Positions 1 to 7,123 of a DNA stretch of 64,000 nucleotides are shown one piece after another. The position numbers and the translations under genes were made by a program. Origin of the DNA: Microbacterium barkeri (GTDB lineage: Bacteria > Actinomycetota > Actinomycetes > Actinomycetales > Microbacteriaceae). The notes beneath the pieces were generated by a model, which did not search any database, was not told the origin of the DNA, and saw only the letters and a list, made by a program, of their open reading frames with translations. The stretch covers positions 62,001 through 126,000 of the forward strand of contig NZ_BSEJ01000006.1 of assembly GCF_027921765.1 (NCBI RefSeq). Direction: 5' to 3'. Each line of letters starts with the position of its first letter. The first letter of the stretch is position 1.

Positions 1-433
1 GGTAGGCGGTGTGGCCGAAGAAGTTGTAGTGCCCCGCGATCGAGGAGATGTTGAGGACGTGGCCGCGGTCGCGCTCCACCATCCCGGGGTAGAGCAGACG
101 CAGGATCTGCATCACCGCCGTGAGGTTCACCTCGACGAGGTCGTCCAGATCCTCGGCCGACGCGCTCAGGATGTTCCCCGGTCGACTCACGCCCGCGCTG
201 TTGAGCACGATGTCGGCCTCGATCCCGGCGAGCGCGCGCGTGAGCGCCGCGGTGTCCCGGACGTCGAGCGCGTGGGTGATCACCCCCTTCTCGGCAAGCG
301 CCTCGAGTCGCGACTCGTCGCGCGCGACGGCGTGCACGGTCAGCCCCTTCGCGAGGAAGAGGTCGATCGCGCCACGGCCGACGCCGCTGGTCGCACCGGT
401 GACGAGCGCGACGCGGTAGTCGGAGAAAGTCAT
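1..433 (-). CDS. SDR family NAD(P)-dependent oxidoreductase (partial, 3' end off window)
   Basis: The N-terminal 144 residues of a classical short-chain dehydrogenase/reductase are visible; the rest runs off the left edge. The start ATG is at 431-433. It carries the Rossmann glycine motif TGATSGVG, an NSAG version of the NNAG motif, and the serine segment NISSIAG followed by GHTAY, so the catalytic Tyr lies at or just past the edge. The ATG overlaps the TGA of pxpC (ATGA), which makes it the last visible gene of the pxpABC operon. It probably oxidises or reduces a small alcohol or carbonyl linked to that operon's substrate. The family is clear, the substrate cannot be read from the sequence, and the conventional start gives a normal SDR N-terminus. 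Confidence 0.9.
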   Translation of the reverse strand, partial: MTFSDYRVALVTGATSGVGRGAIDLFLAKGLTVHAVARDESRLEALAEKGVITHALDVRDTAALTRALAGIEADIVLNSAGVSRPGNILSASAEDLDDLVEVNLTAVMQILRLLYPGMVERDRGHVLNISSIAGHYNFFGHTAY

Positions 434-1428
434 GAGAGAGTCCTTCCGGTGGTGGCGGTTGAGAGCGCGTCCAGCGCCGAGAACACGGACTGGACGCGAA
501 GACGGAGTGCTTCCAGCTCGACGCGGTCGGCGCGTGCCCTCGCCGCCGCGCCCGACGTCGACATCCTGCGGAATCGCACACGCTGACCCGGCCGCACCTG
601 GGCGAGCAGGTCGAGCGATCCGGGTGTCACGACCGCGAGCACGGGATAGCCGGCGGTGACGCCGCGCCCCCGATGGAGGACGAGGAGCTCGTCCCCGGGC
701 GGCACCTCGACGGCGCCGACGGGCACGCCGCGCGAGAGCACCTCGCCCCCGGCCGTGCGCTCGGGGAGGGGGCCGGTCATCCGGAGTCCGATGTGGTTGC
801 TTGTCGGCGTGACGAGATAGGGCTGGTCGAAGAGGCGCCCCGCTGTGCCCGCGAAATCCGCGATGTCCGGGCCATCCGTGACATCGATGACGAATCCCGT
901 CGGCAGGCGCGGCACGTCGAGGCAGTACAGCTCGGCGGCGAAGTGCTGGTTGAAGATCACCGGCGTCGACCGCCGGACGGCGATCGCCTGCCCCGCCGCG
1001 ACGCGCCCGCCGAATCCGAGGACCGAGTCGGGTGCGCAGCTGCCGAGCAGTCGCGGGACGTCGAATGACCCGCGCACGGCGACGTACGCGCGCAGCCCGC
1101 CCTGGAGGTCGCGCAGGGCGACCGTCTCACCCGCGCGGACGGAGACGGGCTGGTTCGAGGGCCGGCCGACGCCGTCCACCGTGAGGTGCCCGTCGGCGCC
1201 CGTGACCGCGAGGAGGATATCGACATCGGGTACGAACTCGACGTCGAGCGCGGTGAGCTCCAGGAGCGGCTCGACATCGGAGTTGCCGACGAGGATGTTG
1301 GCGATGCGAGCCGACCTCTGGTCGAGCGCGCCGTTGACCGGGACGCCATAGCGAGGGCCGCGACGGCGGCCGAGGTCGGTCACCTGGGTCGAGCCCGCCT
1401 CGATGAACGTCAGCGCTCCCGCACTCAT
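430..1428 (-). CDS. pxpC: 5-oxoprolinase subunit C (biotin-dependent carboxyltransferase family, KipA-like)
   Basis: 332 aa protein of the PxpC/KipA family (allophanate hydrolase subunit 2 domain), the partner of PxpB in the ATP-dependent 5-oxoprolinase PxpABC, which opens 5-oxoproline (pyroglutamate) to glutamate. Family features are the N-terminal GALTFIEAGSTQVTDLGR segment, the GVPVNGALDQRSA segment typical of the fold, and a C-terminal VRPGQRVRF motif. Its ATG overlaps the stop of pxpB (ATGA) and its stop overlaps the start of the SDR gene, so translation of the four genes is coupled. Length is normal. The Bacillus homologue KipA antagonises the kinase inhibitor KipI, but with pxpA next door the metabolic role is far more likely. 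Confidence 0.9.
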   Translation of the reverse strand: MSAGALTFIEAGSTQVTDLGRRRGPRYGVPVNGALDQRSARIANILVGNSDVEPLLELTALDVEFVPDVDILLAVTGADGHLTVDGVGRPSNQPVSVRAGETVALRDLQGGLRAYVAVRGSFDVPRLLGSCAPDSVLGFGGRVAAGQAIAVRRSTPVIFNQHFAAELYCLDVPRLPTGFVIDVTDGPDIADFAGTAGRLFDQPYLVTPTSNHIGLRMTGPLPERTAGGEVLSRGVPVGAVEVPPGDELLVLHRGRGVTAGYPVLAVVTPGSLDLLAQVRPGQRVRFRRMSTSGAAARARADRVELEALRLRVQSVFSALDALSTATTGRTLS

Positions 1429-2135
1429 CGCGCCTCCATGCGCGTGCCGAGCAGCGAGGCGTACTCATCCGCCTCGATCGGCCGGAAGCGGATCACGTCT
1501 CCCGGCTCGTAGGGCACGAACGGCTCGGCGCCGAGGTCGAGAACCGTCAGCGGCGTCCTCCCGATGAGCGGCCACCCGCCCGGGGCCGCGGCGGGTGTGA
1601 TCGTCGCCTGGCGTCCTGCGACCGAGACGACCCCCTGAGGCACGTGGGGTCGCGGGCTCGCGAGACGGGGCACCGGGCGTGGGAACGGCGGCCCGTCGAG
1701 CATCGGCGATCCCCCCGGCGCTCCCAGGCAGCGCACGACATAGGCGGGCTCGCTGTGGAGGCGAACCACCTCGTCCACGCTCAGGCCCTGCGCATCGGCG
1801 ACGTCGCGGAGGTCGAGCTCGCCCGCGAGGTCGTACAGCACCGGCACGTCGAACTCGCGCGGCCTCTGGCTGAGCGGGCGGTCGACGTCGATCTGCTCGG
1901 CCGCCTGAGCGAGATAGTCGCGCAGCCCGTCGAGGGAGACGTCGATCGGGTCGATCTCGACGAGCACCGCGTCGTAGGTCGGGATGACGCATGCGACGCC
2001 GGGGACGCGCGAGGCGTCGAGGAAGCGCGCGAGATGGTGGACGAGCCGCCAGCCTGCCTCGCGGTCGGGCAGAGCGCTCGCGACGCGGAGAGCGGATGTC
2101 CCGCTCGGCGAGATCACCACGCGCGGATTCGTCAC
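1425..2135 (-). CDS. pxpB: 5-oxoprolinase subunit B (KipI-like allophanate hydrolase subunit 1 family)
   Basis: 236 aa from a GTG start at 2133-2135 that overlaps the pxpA stop (GTGA). A longer open frame reaches upstream to 2258, but its extra residues are Arg-rich antisense-like sequence inside pxpA, so the GTG is preferred. The protein shows the KipI/PxpB fold signatures: an N-terminal beta segment, the internal RPREFDVPVLYDLAGELD stretch, then the conserved CLGAPGGSPMLDG and GGWPLIGRTPL motifs. Together with PxpC it forms the ATP-using half of 5-oxoprolinase, while PxpA supplies the LamB/YcsF subunit. Gene order A-B-C and two 4-bp overlaps support a stoichiometric complex. Cytoplasmic. 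Confidence 0.9.
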   Translation of the reverse strand: MTNPRVVISPSGTSALRVASALPDREAGWRLVHHLARFLDASRVPGVACVIPTYDAVLVEIDPIDVSLDGLRDYLAQAAEQIDVDRPLSQRPREFDVPVLYDLAGELDLRDVADAQGLSVDEVVRLHSEPAYVVRCLGAPGGSPMLDGPPFPRPVPRLASPRPHVPQGVVSVAGRQATITPAAAPGGWPLIGRTPLTVLDLGAEPFVPYEPGDVIRFRPIEADEYASLLGTRMEAR

Positions 2136-2908
2136 GACGGCTCCAGCCAGTCTGCGAGCGGGGCGATCTCGACACCGGCGGCCTCGAGGCCGCGGCGGAT
2201 CTCCTGCGCGAGCGCGACCGCTCCCGCGGTGTCGCCGTGGACGAGCACTGTGTCGCACGTGACGGGGATGAGCACGCCGTTGCGGCTCTCGATGACGCCG
2301 TCGACGACCATCCGCACGGTGCGGCGGCGGATCTCCTCTGCGTCGTGGATCACCGCGCCGGGCTCGCTGCGCCGCACGAGCGTGCCGTCATCCTCGTATG
2401 CGCGGTCGGCGATCCCGACGATGCCCACGCGCAGCCCCGCGGCACGCGCCGCGTCGGCGAGCATGCCGTCCTGCGCGAGGATGATGAGCTCGGGGTCGAG
2501 GCGGCGCGCGGCCGCGGTGACGGCGTCGGCGTAGTCCTCACGCACGGCGACGAGATTGCCGAGCCGACCGTGGGGCGCGACGTGGGCGACCCGTGCACCG
2601 TGGAATGCGGCGAACGCCTGCAGGGCGCCGATCTGGTAGAGCACGTCGGCACGCACCTCGTCGGCCGTCAGCCCCATGTCACGGCGCCCGAACCCCTGCC
2701 GGTCGGGGAAGGAGGGATGCGCCCCGATGCCGACCCCGCGCTGCACGCAGGAGCGCACGGTCTCGTCCATGATCTGCGGGTCGCCGGCGTGGAAGCCGCA
2801 GGCGATGTTCGCCGACGTGAGGATGTCGAGCAGAGCGGCATCGTCGCCCATCCGCCAGGCGCCGAAGCCCTCGCCGAGATCTGCGACCAGATCGATCCTC
2901 CGGGTCAT
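2132..2908 (-). CDS. pxpA: 5-oxoprolinase subunit A (LamB/YcsF family)
   Basis: 258 aa LamB/YcsF-family protein, normal length. Conserved blocks include DLGEGFGAWRMGDD near the N-terminus, ANIACGFHAGDP, GAHPSFPDRQGFGRR and CDTVLVHGDT near the C-terminus. One block departs from the usual form: the family normally has K-P-H-G with a following L-Y-N, and here it reads APHGRLGN. The start ATG at 2906-2908 has a strong ribosome site (GAGGAGAGGAG on the minus strand). First gene of the pxpA-pxpB-pxpC-SDR operon; a candidate promoter lies just upstream (2946-2974). Role: catalytic subunit of ATP-dependent 5-oxoproline hydrolysis to glutamate. Confidence 0.9.
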   Translation of the reverse strand: MTRRIDLVADLGEGFGAWRMGDDAALLDILTSANIACGFHAGDPQIMDETVRSCVQRGVGIGAHPSFPDRQGFGRRDMGLTADEVRADVLYQIGALQAFAAFHGARVAHVAPHGRLGNLVAVREDYADAVTAAARRLDPELIILAQDGMLADAARAAGLRVGIVGIADRAYEDDGTLVRRSEPGAVIHDAEEIRRRTVRMVVDGVIESRNGVLIPVTCDTVLVHGDTAGAVALAQEIRRGLEAAGVEIAPLADWLEPS

Positions 2909-2945
2909 CGTCAGCTCCTCTCCTCTTCGATCCGCTGGCGTGCCC

Positions 2946-2974
2946 AGGCTAGAACCGTGGAAATCCGATGCGAA
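2946..2974 (-). promoter_or_regulatory. Candidate promoter of the pxp operon
   Basis: On the minus strand TTCGCA and TAGCCT are separated by exactly 17 bases, close to the actinobacterial SigA pattern (TTGNNN / TANNNT). The -10 element lies 37 bases upstream of the pxpA ATG and is followed by a purine-rich ribosome site. Assigned by pattern only. Confidence 0.45.
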
Positions 2975-3043
2975 GAGAATGTGCGATCCTTGTGCCGCAA
3001 TCGCCGCACCGCCCCCGTCAACTCAATGACGGAGAACCAAGAG

Positions 3044-3062
3044 ATGGCACATTCGTTGCCAT
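3044..3062. promoter_or_regulatory. Inverted repeat, candidate LacI-family operator
   Basis: ATGGCA, seven bases, TGCCAT: a perfect 6+6 inverted repeat 54 bases upstream of the LacI-type gene, in the divergent region it shares with pxpA. Size and position suit a LacI-family dimer that controls its own gene and perhaps the pxp operon. No second copy was noticed upstream of the transporter gene at 5542. Confidence 0.45.
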
Positions 3063-3115
3063 GTTCCCTGCCTCGTGCCGCACCCGATCGTGCCGGTCTC
3101 GGATACCATCGACCC

Positions 3116-4129
3116 ATGGTCATCCCCGCCCGTCGCATCCAGCGTCGCGTCACGCTGACCGAGATCGCCGAGGCGTGCGGGGTCGCGCCCTCCACGGTGT
3201 CGCGCGCGTTCTCGAACCCGAATCGGGTGAGCGCCGAGATGTACGAGCGCATCACCGCGAAGGCGCGGGAGATGGGCTACACGTCGGCGCTTCTTCCCGC
3301 CGCGGACAACAGGATGGCGCGAGGCACGATCGCCCTCGTCCTCCCGAACCTCACCAACCCCTTCAACCTCGACGTGACGCGCGGAGCGCAGGCGCAGATC
3401 CGCGCCGCGAGCTACCTCCATCTCCTCGTCAGCACCGAGGAGTCGCTGCCCATGGAGGAGCAGTGGCTGCGCGAGATGGCGCGGACGGTGGACGGGATCG
3501 TCGTCTCCTCCCCGCGGATCGACGACGACGCGCTTCGCGCCGTCGCCCAGATCACGCCCACGGTCATGATCAACCGCGCGGCACCGGGCCTCTCCGGCGT
3601 CGTCATCGACACCCCGGCGGGGCTCGGTCAGGCGGTGCACTACCTCAACTCGCTCGGCCACGATCGCATCGCCTATGTGCGCGGCCCCCACGGGTCCTGG
3701 ACCGACGAGATCCGCTTCGAGGCGATCTCCGCCGCGGCCGCGGAACGGGAGGTCGAGCTCGTGGTCGTGGGCCGCTACCAGCCGACGCTCGCGAACGGAG
3801 CGGCGGCCGCCGATGCCGTCGTCCTCACCGGCGCCACCGCGTGCATCTTCTTCAACGACGTGCTCGCCATCGGCGCGCTCGATCGCCTGCACCGCCTGGG
3901 TGTGTCGGTTCCCGAGGATCTCAGCATCGTCGGCTGCGACGACATCTTCGGCTCCTCGTTCTCCCATCCGCCGCTGACGACCGTGACCTCGCCCGGCGAG
4001 AGCGCGGGTCGGGCGGCCGTCGACATGCTCATCGGCCGCCTCTCCACTCGGGATCGGTCCGATCGCGTCGACCACATCTCGGCGCATCTCACCGTGCGCG
4101 CGTCGACCGGTCCCCGACAGCGCGACTGA
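3116..4129 (+). CDS. LacI-family transcriptional regulator
   Basis: 337 aa, the usual LacI/GalR length. The N-terminus holds the classic helix-turn-helix (VTLTEIAEACGVAPSTVSRAF) and hinge region with NPNRVS; the rest is a periplasmic-binding-protein-like effector domain with IALVLPNLTNPF, VGCDDIF and SHPPLTTV blocks. The open frame continues far upstream, but the LacI domain begins at this ATG. No Shine-Dalgarno is visible; a TACCAT element lies six bases before the ATG, so a leaderless transcript is possible. Divergent from pxpA and convergent with the MHS transporter. It probably senses a small organic acid or related ligand and controls one or both neighbours; the ligand is unknown. Confidence 0.9.
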   Translation: MVIPARRIQRRVTLTEIAEACGVAPSTVSRAFSNPNRVSAEMYERITAKAREMGYTSALLPAADNRMARGTIALVLPNLTNPFNLDVTRGAQAQIRAASYLHLLVSTEESLPMEEQWLREMARTVDGIVVSSPRIDDDALRAVAQITPTVMINRAAPGLSGVVIDTPAGLGQAVHYLNSLGHDRIAYVRGPHGSWTDEIRFEAISAAAAEREVELVVVGRYQPTLANGAAAADAVVLTGATACIFFNDVLAIGALDRLHRLGVSVPEDLSIVGCDDIFGSSFSHPPLTTVTSPGESAGRAAVDMLIGRLSTRDRSDRVDHISAHLTVRASTGPRQRD

Positions 4130-4162
4130 CCCCTCAGTCCGCGGAGAGCGGGCTGAGGGGTC
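4128..4162. terminator. Bidirectional hairpin terminator between lacI-type gene and MHS transporter
   Basis: A 10-bp perfect stem, GACCCCTCAG paired with CTGAGGGGTC, with a 15-base loop starts inside the stop codon of the regulator and ends 16 bases before the stop of the convergent transporter gene. No strong U-run is present, which is common in high-GC actinobacteria. Confidence 0.65.
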
Positions 4163-4177
4163 GGTCGCATCCGGGCC

Positions 4178-5542
4178 CTACGAGACGGACCGCGGGAGCA
4201 CGATCGCGGCCGTGACGACCTCCTTCTCGCGCTCGCTCTGCTGCAGGTCGTCGATCTCGTCGAGGGTATGGCCACGCGTCTCCTTGGCCGTCGCCGCGGA
4301 GATCGTCGCGACGAGCATCAGGCCGATCGCGAGCAGGGCCGGCCCCACCCATCCGGTCAGGTCCGCCCCCGCAAGCGCCGTCGACGCGACGGGGCCGATG
4401 GCGCCGGCGATCGCGAAGCCGATCTGCGTCCCGGCCGCGAGGCCCGACACCCGAACACGGTGCGGGAACATCTCGGCGAAGAAGGCGGGCCACGCCGCAT
4501 TCGCGGTCGAGTAGAAGAGGCCGTTGCAGAGGATGCCGAGCACGAAGATCAGGGGCCAGTTGCCCTGCGTGATCGCCCACAGGTAGGGGGCGGTCGTGAT
4601 GCCGGCCCCGACCGCGCCGATGATGAAGACGGTGCGCCGTCCGATGCGGTCGGCGAGCAGGCCGGCCAGAGGGGTGTACAGGATGGCGAGGAAGCTCGCG
4701 CAGACCGGCACCCACAGCATCGTGGGCTTGTCGAGCTCGTAGCCGACCGTCGCGAAGGAGACCGAGAAGGAGGCGAAGAGGTAGCTGACGCCCGCGATCA
4801 TCGCGCAGGCCGCGATGCGGATGATGGTGACCCAGTGGAATCGCGTCGCCTGGGTGAGGGGAGAGAGCTGGACCTTGATCGCCTGCGTCTCGAGGAAGGC
4901 GGGCGGCTCCTCGAGGCTGCGGCGGATGATGTAGGCGACGACCACGACGACCGCCGACAGCCAGAACGGGACGCGCCACGCCCACGCGAGCAGCTGCTCC
5001 TGCGGAAGGGCCGCGAACGGGATGAACACGGCGGTCGCCAGCAGCCCACCGGACGCGGACCCGCTCGTCACGAAGCTCGTGGTGAACGCCCGACGGCGTT
5101 CGGGCGCGTGCTCGAGGCTCATCGTGATCGCGCTCGCCTGCTCGCCGGACACCGAGAGCCCCTGGAGGATGCGGATGACCGTCAGGAGGATCGGCGCGAG
5201 CACTCCGATCTGCTCGTACGTGGGCAGGCATCCGATCAGGAACGTGCACGCGCCGATCCCGAACAGCGTGATCATCATCACGAACTTCCGCCCGAAGCGG
5301 TCGCCGATGGGGCCGAGGATGAAGGCGCCGAGCGGACGCACCACGAATCCGATCGCGAACGTGGCCATGCTCAGCAGCACCTTGATGCCATCCGGCAGGT
5401 CCTCGGGGAAGAAGAGCACATTCAGAACCAGCGCTGCGGCCGTTCCGTAGACCGCGAAGTCGTAGTACTCGAGGGTCGTGCCGACCCAGGACGCGATCGC
5501 GGCCTTCGCCGGCGTCTTCCTGTGTGATGCAGTGTTCGTCAT
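4178..5542 (-). CDS. MFS transporter, metabolite:H+ symporter (MHS) type
   Basis: 454 aa, twelve predicted membrane segments. The N-terminus reads ASWVGTTLEYYDFAVYG, the hallmark of the metabolite:H+ symporter family (shikimate, alpha-ketoglutarate, proline/betaine, citrate carriers). The loop 2-3 motif is present as GPIGDRFGRK, and a second such motif, GLLADRIGRR, follows in the C-terminal half. RILQGLSVSGEQASA is the conserved MHS helix 4-5 segment. It likely imports an organic acid or 5-oxoproline-like compound with protons. Neighbouring pxpABC and the LacI-type regulator make pyroglutamate or a related acid a reasonable guess, but the sequence alone does not fix the substrate. Confidence 0.88.
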   Translation of the reverse strand: MTNTASHRKTPAKAAIASWVGTTLEYYDFAVYGTAAALVLNVLFFPEDLPDGIKVLLSMATFAIGFVVRPLGAFILGPIGDRFGRKFVMMITLFGIGACTFLIGCLPTYEQIGVLAPILLTVIRILQGLSVSGEQASAITMSLEHAPERRRAFTTSFVTSGSASGGLLATAVFIPFAALPQEQLLAWAWRVPFWLSAVVVVVAYIIRRSLEEPPAFLETQAIKVQLSPLTQATRFHWVTIIRIAACAMIAGVSYLFASFSVSFATVGYELDKPTMLWVPVCASFLAILYTPLAGLLADRIGRRTVFIIGAVGAGITTAPYLWAITQGNWPLIFVLGILCNGLFYSTANAAWPAFFAEMFPHRVRVSGLAAGTQIGFAIAGAIGPVASTALAGADLTGWVGPALLAIGLMLVATISAATAKETRGHTLDEIDDLQQSEREKEVVTAAIVLPRSVS

Positions 5543-5864
5543 TTCGCCTCCATCGGCGGGATCTCGGTGAACGTCGGCGATCGGGTGTCATTCGCCGTTC
5601 ACCCGGACAGGGGGTGCTGCAGGTCAGCTCTCGTGAGGGGCGACGAGGTGCTGCTCGCACTGTAGGAACGGGAGAACGACAGGAACAAGCAATGTGCCGT
5701 CGATGTGCCAGACGATCGCCGATGACCCGCGGAATCCCCGCACGGAGGGCCCGAGGAGCTCGCGCTCTGTGCCACGCGCTTTGCCGTCGCTCATCCGCTT
5801 CATCATCCGGACGGAGTCGGTGGCGTCGTCGAAGATCGTGCGGATCACCGCGTTCTACAACGAC
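5543..5864. other. Intergenic region upstream of MHS transporter
   Basis: About 320 bases without a convincing gene. It holds the transporter's ribosome site (GGAGGCG next to the ATG) and an inverted repeat, GTGAACG at 5567-5573 with CGTTCAC at 5596-5602, about 25-60 bases upstream of the transporter start, which could be an operator. A 74-codon minus-strand open frame (5624-5848) matches nothing I recognise. The region is less GC-rich in its middle than the flanking genes. Confidence 0.4.
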
Positions 5865-5891
5865 GAAACCCCCTCACGAGGAGGGGGTTTC
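5865..5891 (-). terminator. Terminator of tRNA-Ser
   Basis: Perfect 11-bp stem GAAACCCCCTC / GAGGGGGTTTC with a 5-base loop, directly downstream of the tRNA on the minus strand. The stem ends in a T-run, giving an intrinsic terminator shape. Confidence 0.85.
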
Positions 5892-5894
5892 GGG

Positions 5895-5985
5895 TGGCGG
5901 TGACGGTGGGATTTGAACCCACGGTAGGGGGTTACCCTACACAACTTTTCGAGAGTTGCACCTTCGGCCGCTCGGACACGTCACC
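5895..5985 (-). tRNA. tRNA-Ser (anticodon CGA)
   Basis: Minus-strand cloverleaf. The acceptor stem GGTGACG pairs with CGTCACC, discriminator G, and CCA is encoded (5895-5897). The anticodon arm is CAACT-CTCGAAA-AGTTG, so the anticodon is CGA, reading UCG codons. A long class II variable arm (GTAGGG..CCCTAC) follows and the T-arm has GTTCAAATC. The long variable arm together with CGA identifies serine. No integrase or att-like repeat is seen beside it. Confidence 0.95.
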
Positions 5986-6030
5986 GCGGACAAGCTTAGG
6001 ACAACTGCGCCCCAGACGCGAATCGAGCGT

Positions 6031-7071
6031 TCACCATCCCGTCACCCGGGCGAGTCGCGCGGCGCTCGCCTCGGCGCCCGTCGCAACCCCGGCCTGGAGC
6101 AGCGCGAGCCGCAGCTCGTCGGCCATCCCGTCGAGCAGCCGCGCGACACCATCCGCCCCGTCCGCCGCGAGCGCCCACCAGGCCGGGCGCCCGACGAAGA
6201 CGGCCCGCGCACCGAGAGCCAGGGCCGCCAGCACGTGACGCCCGTCGCGGATGCCGCTGTCGACGGACACCTCGGCGTCCGCGCCGACCGCCTCGACCAC
6301 CTCGCCGAGAGCGTCGACCGCCGAGATCGAGCCGGCGAGTCGCCGGTGCCCGTGCGTCGAGACGACGACGCCGGCCGCGCCCGCGTCGACCGCGCGACGC
6401 GCGTCGTCGCCGCGCAGCACGCCCTTCACGACGACCGGCAGGCCGGTCACGTCGCGCAGTCGGGCGATGTCATCGAGGCCCGGATTGCGCGCAGGACGGT
6501 CGCCGAGCAGGGCGCGCTCGTCGGCCGTGAGGTTGGCGAGCCGCGCGCGGGCCGGCCCCTCCGGCCAGTTCACCGGCTCGACGTGCGGCTCGACGCGCAG
6601 CGCCGTGAGCTCGACGGTGAGCAGGATCGCCGCGGCCCCGGCCTCCGCCGCACGCTCGGCGAGCGCCCAGGTCAGAGCGGGCTCGGCGAGGAGATACGTC
6701 TGGAACCACCACGGCGCCCCCTGCTCGGCGATGCGCGCGAACGGGATCGCCGTGTTCGTCGAGACGCCGATCAGGGTGCCCGACGCCGCGGCCGCGCGCG
6801 CCATCTCGATCTCGCCGTCGGGATGCGCCGCGACCTGCTGCGCCATCGGCGCGAGGAGGATCGGATGGTCGACAGGCGTTCCGAGAACGGTCGTCGCGAC
6901 CTGAGCATCCAGCTCGCCGCGGAGGGCGGCCGGACGGAACCGCACGGCATCCCAGCGATCCGCCTCGGCCTCGCTCGAGCCATCCGCCGTCGCCGCGACG
7001 TAGTCGAACACGTGCGCGGGGAGCAGCGCCCGCGCGCGCTCGCGCAGCCGCTCGATCTCCGCACGGGTCAT
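6031..7071 (-). CDS. FMN-dependent alpha-hydroxy-acid oxidase, lactate oxidase/monooxygenase-like, divergent active site
   Basis: 346 aa TIM-barrel flavoprotein of the L-lactate oxidase / 2-monooxygenase family, which oxidises 2-hydroxy acids with FMN. Visible family blocks are RFRPAALRG, HPILLAPMA, QTYLLAEP, the FMN-binding lysine in VVVKGVLRGDDA, and VDSGIRDG / VFVGRPAWW in the phosphate region. The active-site loop, usually S-N-H-G-G-R-Q-L-D-G, reads STHGHRRLAG: catalytic His and Arg remain but Asn, Gln and Asp are changed. The family's usual acidic loop after beta-4 is also atypical (LLTVELTALRVEP). It is therefore a divergent member whose substrate may not be lactate. Stand-alone gene between the tRNA and the glycosidase. 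Confidence 0.8.
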   Translation of the reverse strand: MTRAEIERLRERARALLPAHVFDYVAATADGSSEAEADRWDAVRFRPAALRGELDAQVATTVLGTPVDHPILLAPMAQQVAAHPDGEIEMARAAAASGTLIGVSTNTAIPFARIAEQGAPWWFQTYLLAEPALTWALAERAAEAGAAAILLTVELTALRVEPHVEPVNWPEGPARARLANLTADERALLGDRPARNPGLDDIARLRDVTGLPVVVKGVLRGDDARRAVDAGAAGVVVSTHGHRRLAGSISAVDALGEVVEAVGADAEVSVDSGIRDGRHVLAALALGARAVFVGRPAWWALAADGADGVARLLDGMADELRLALLQAGVATGAEASAARLARVTGW

Positions 7072-7123
7072 CCGCTCACCGTACCCGCGTCGCGCGCTCC
7101 ACCCGCTCCCCCTCCCGCGCGCC

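Noticed and set aside
5624..5848. 74-codon minus-strand open frame between the transporter and tRNA-Ser
   Set aside because: GTG start without ribosome site, no recognisable domain, and the frame begins just after the tRNA terminator. Kept only as a note in the intergenic entry.
5895..5985. tRNA-Ser as an integration site of a mobile element
   Set aside because: No integrase gene, no repeated tRNA 3' end and no foreign-looking genes beside it.
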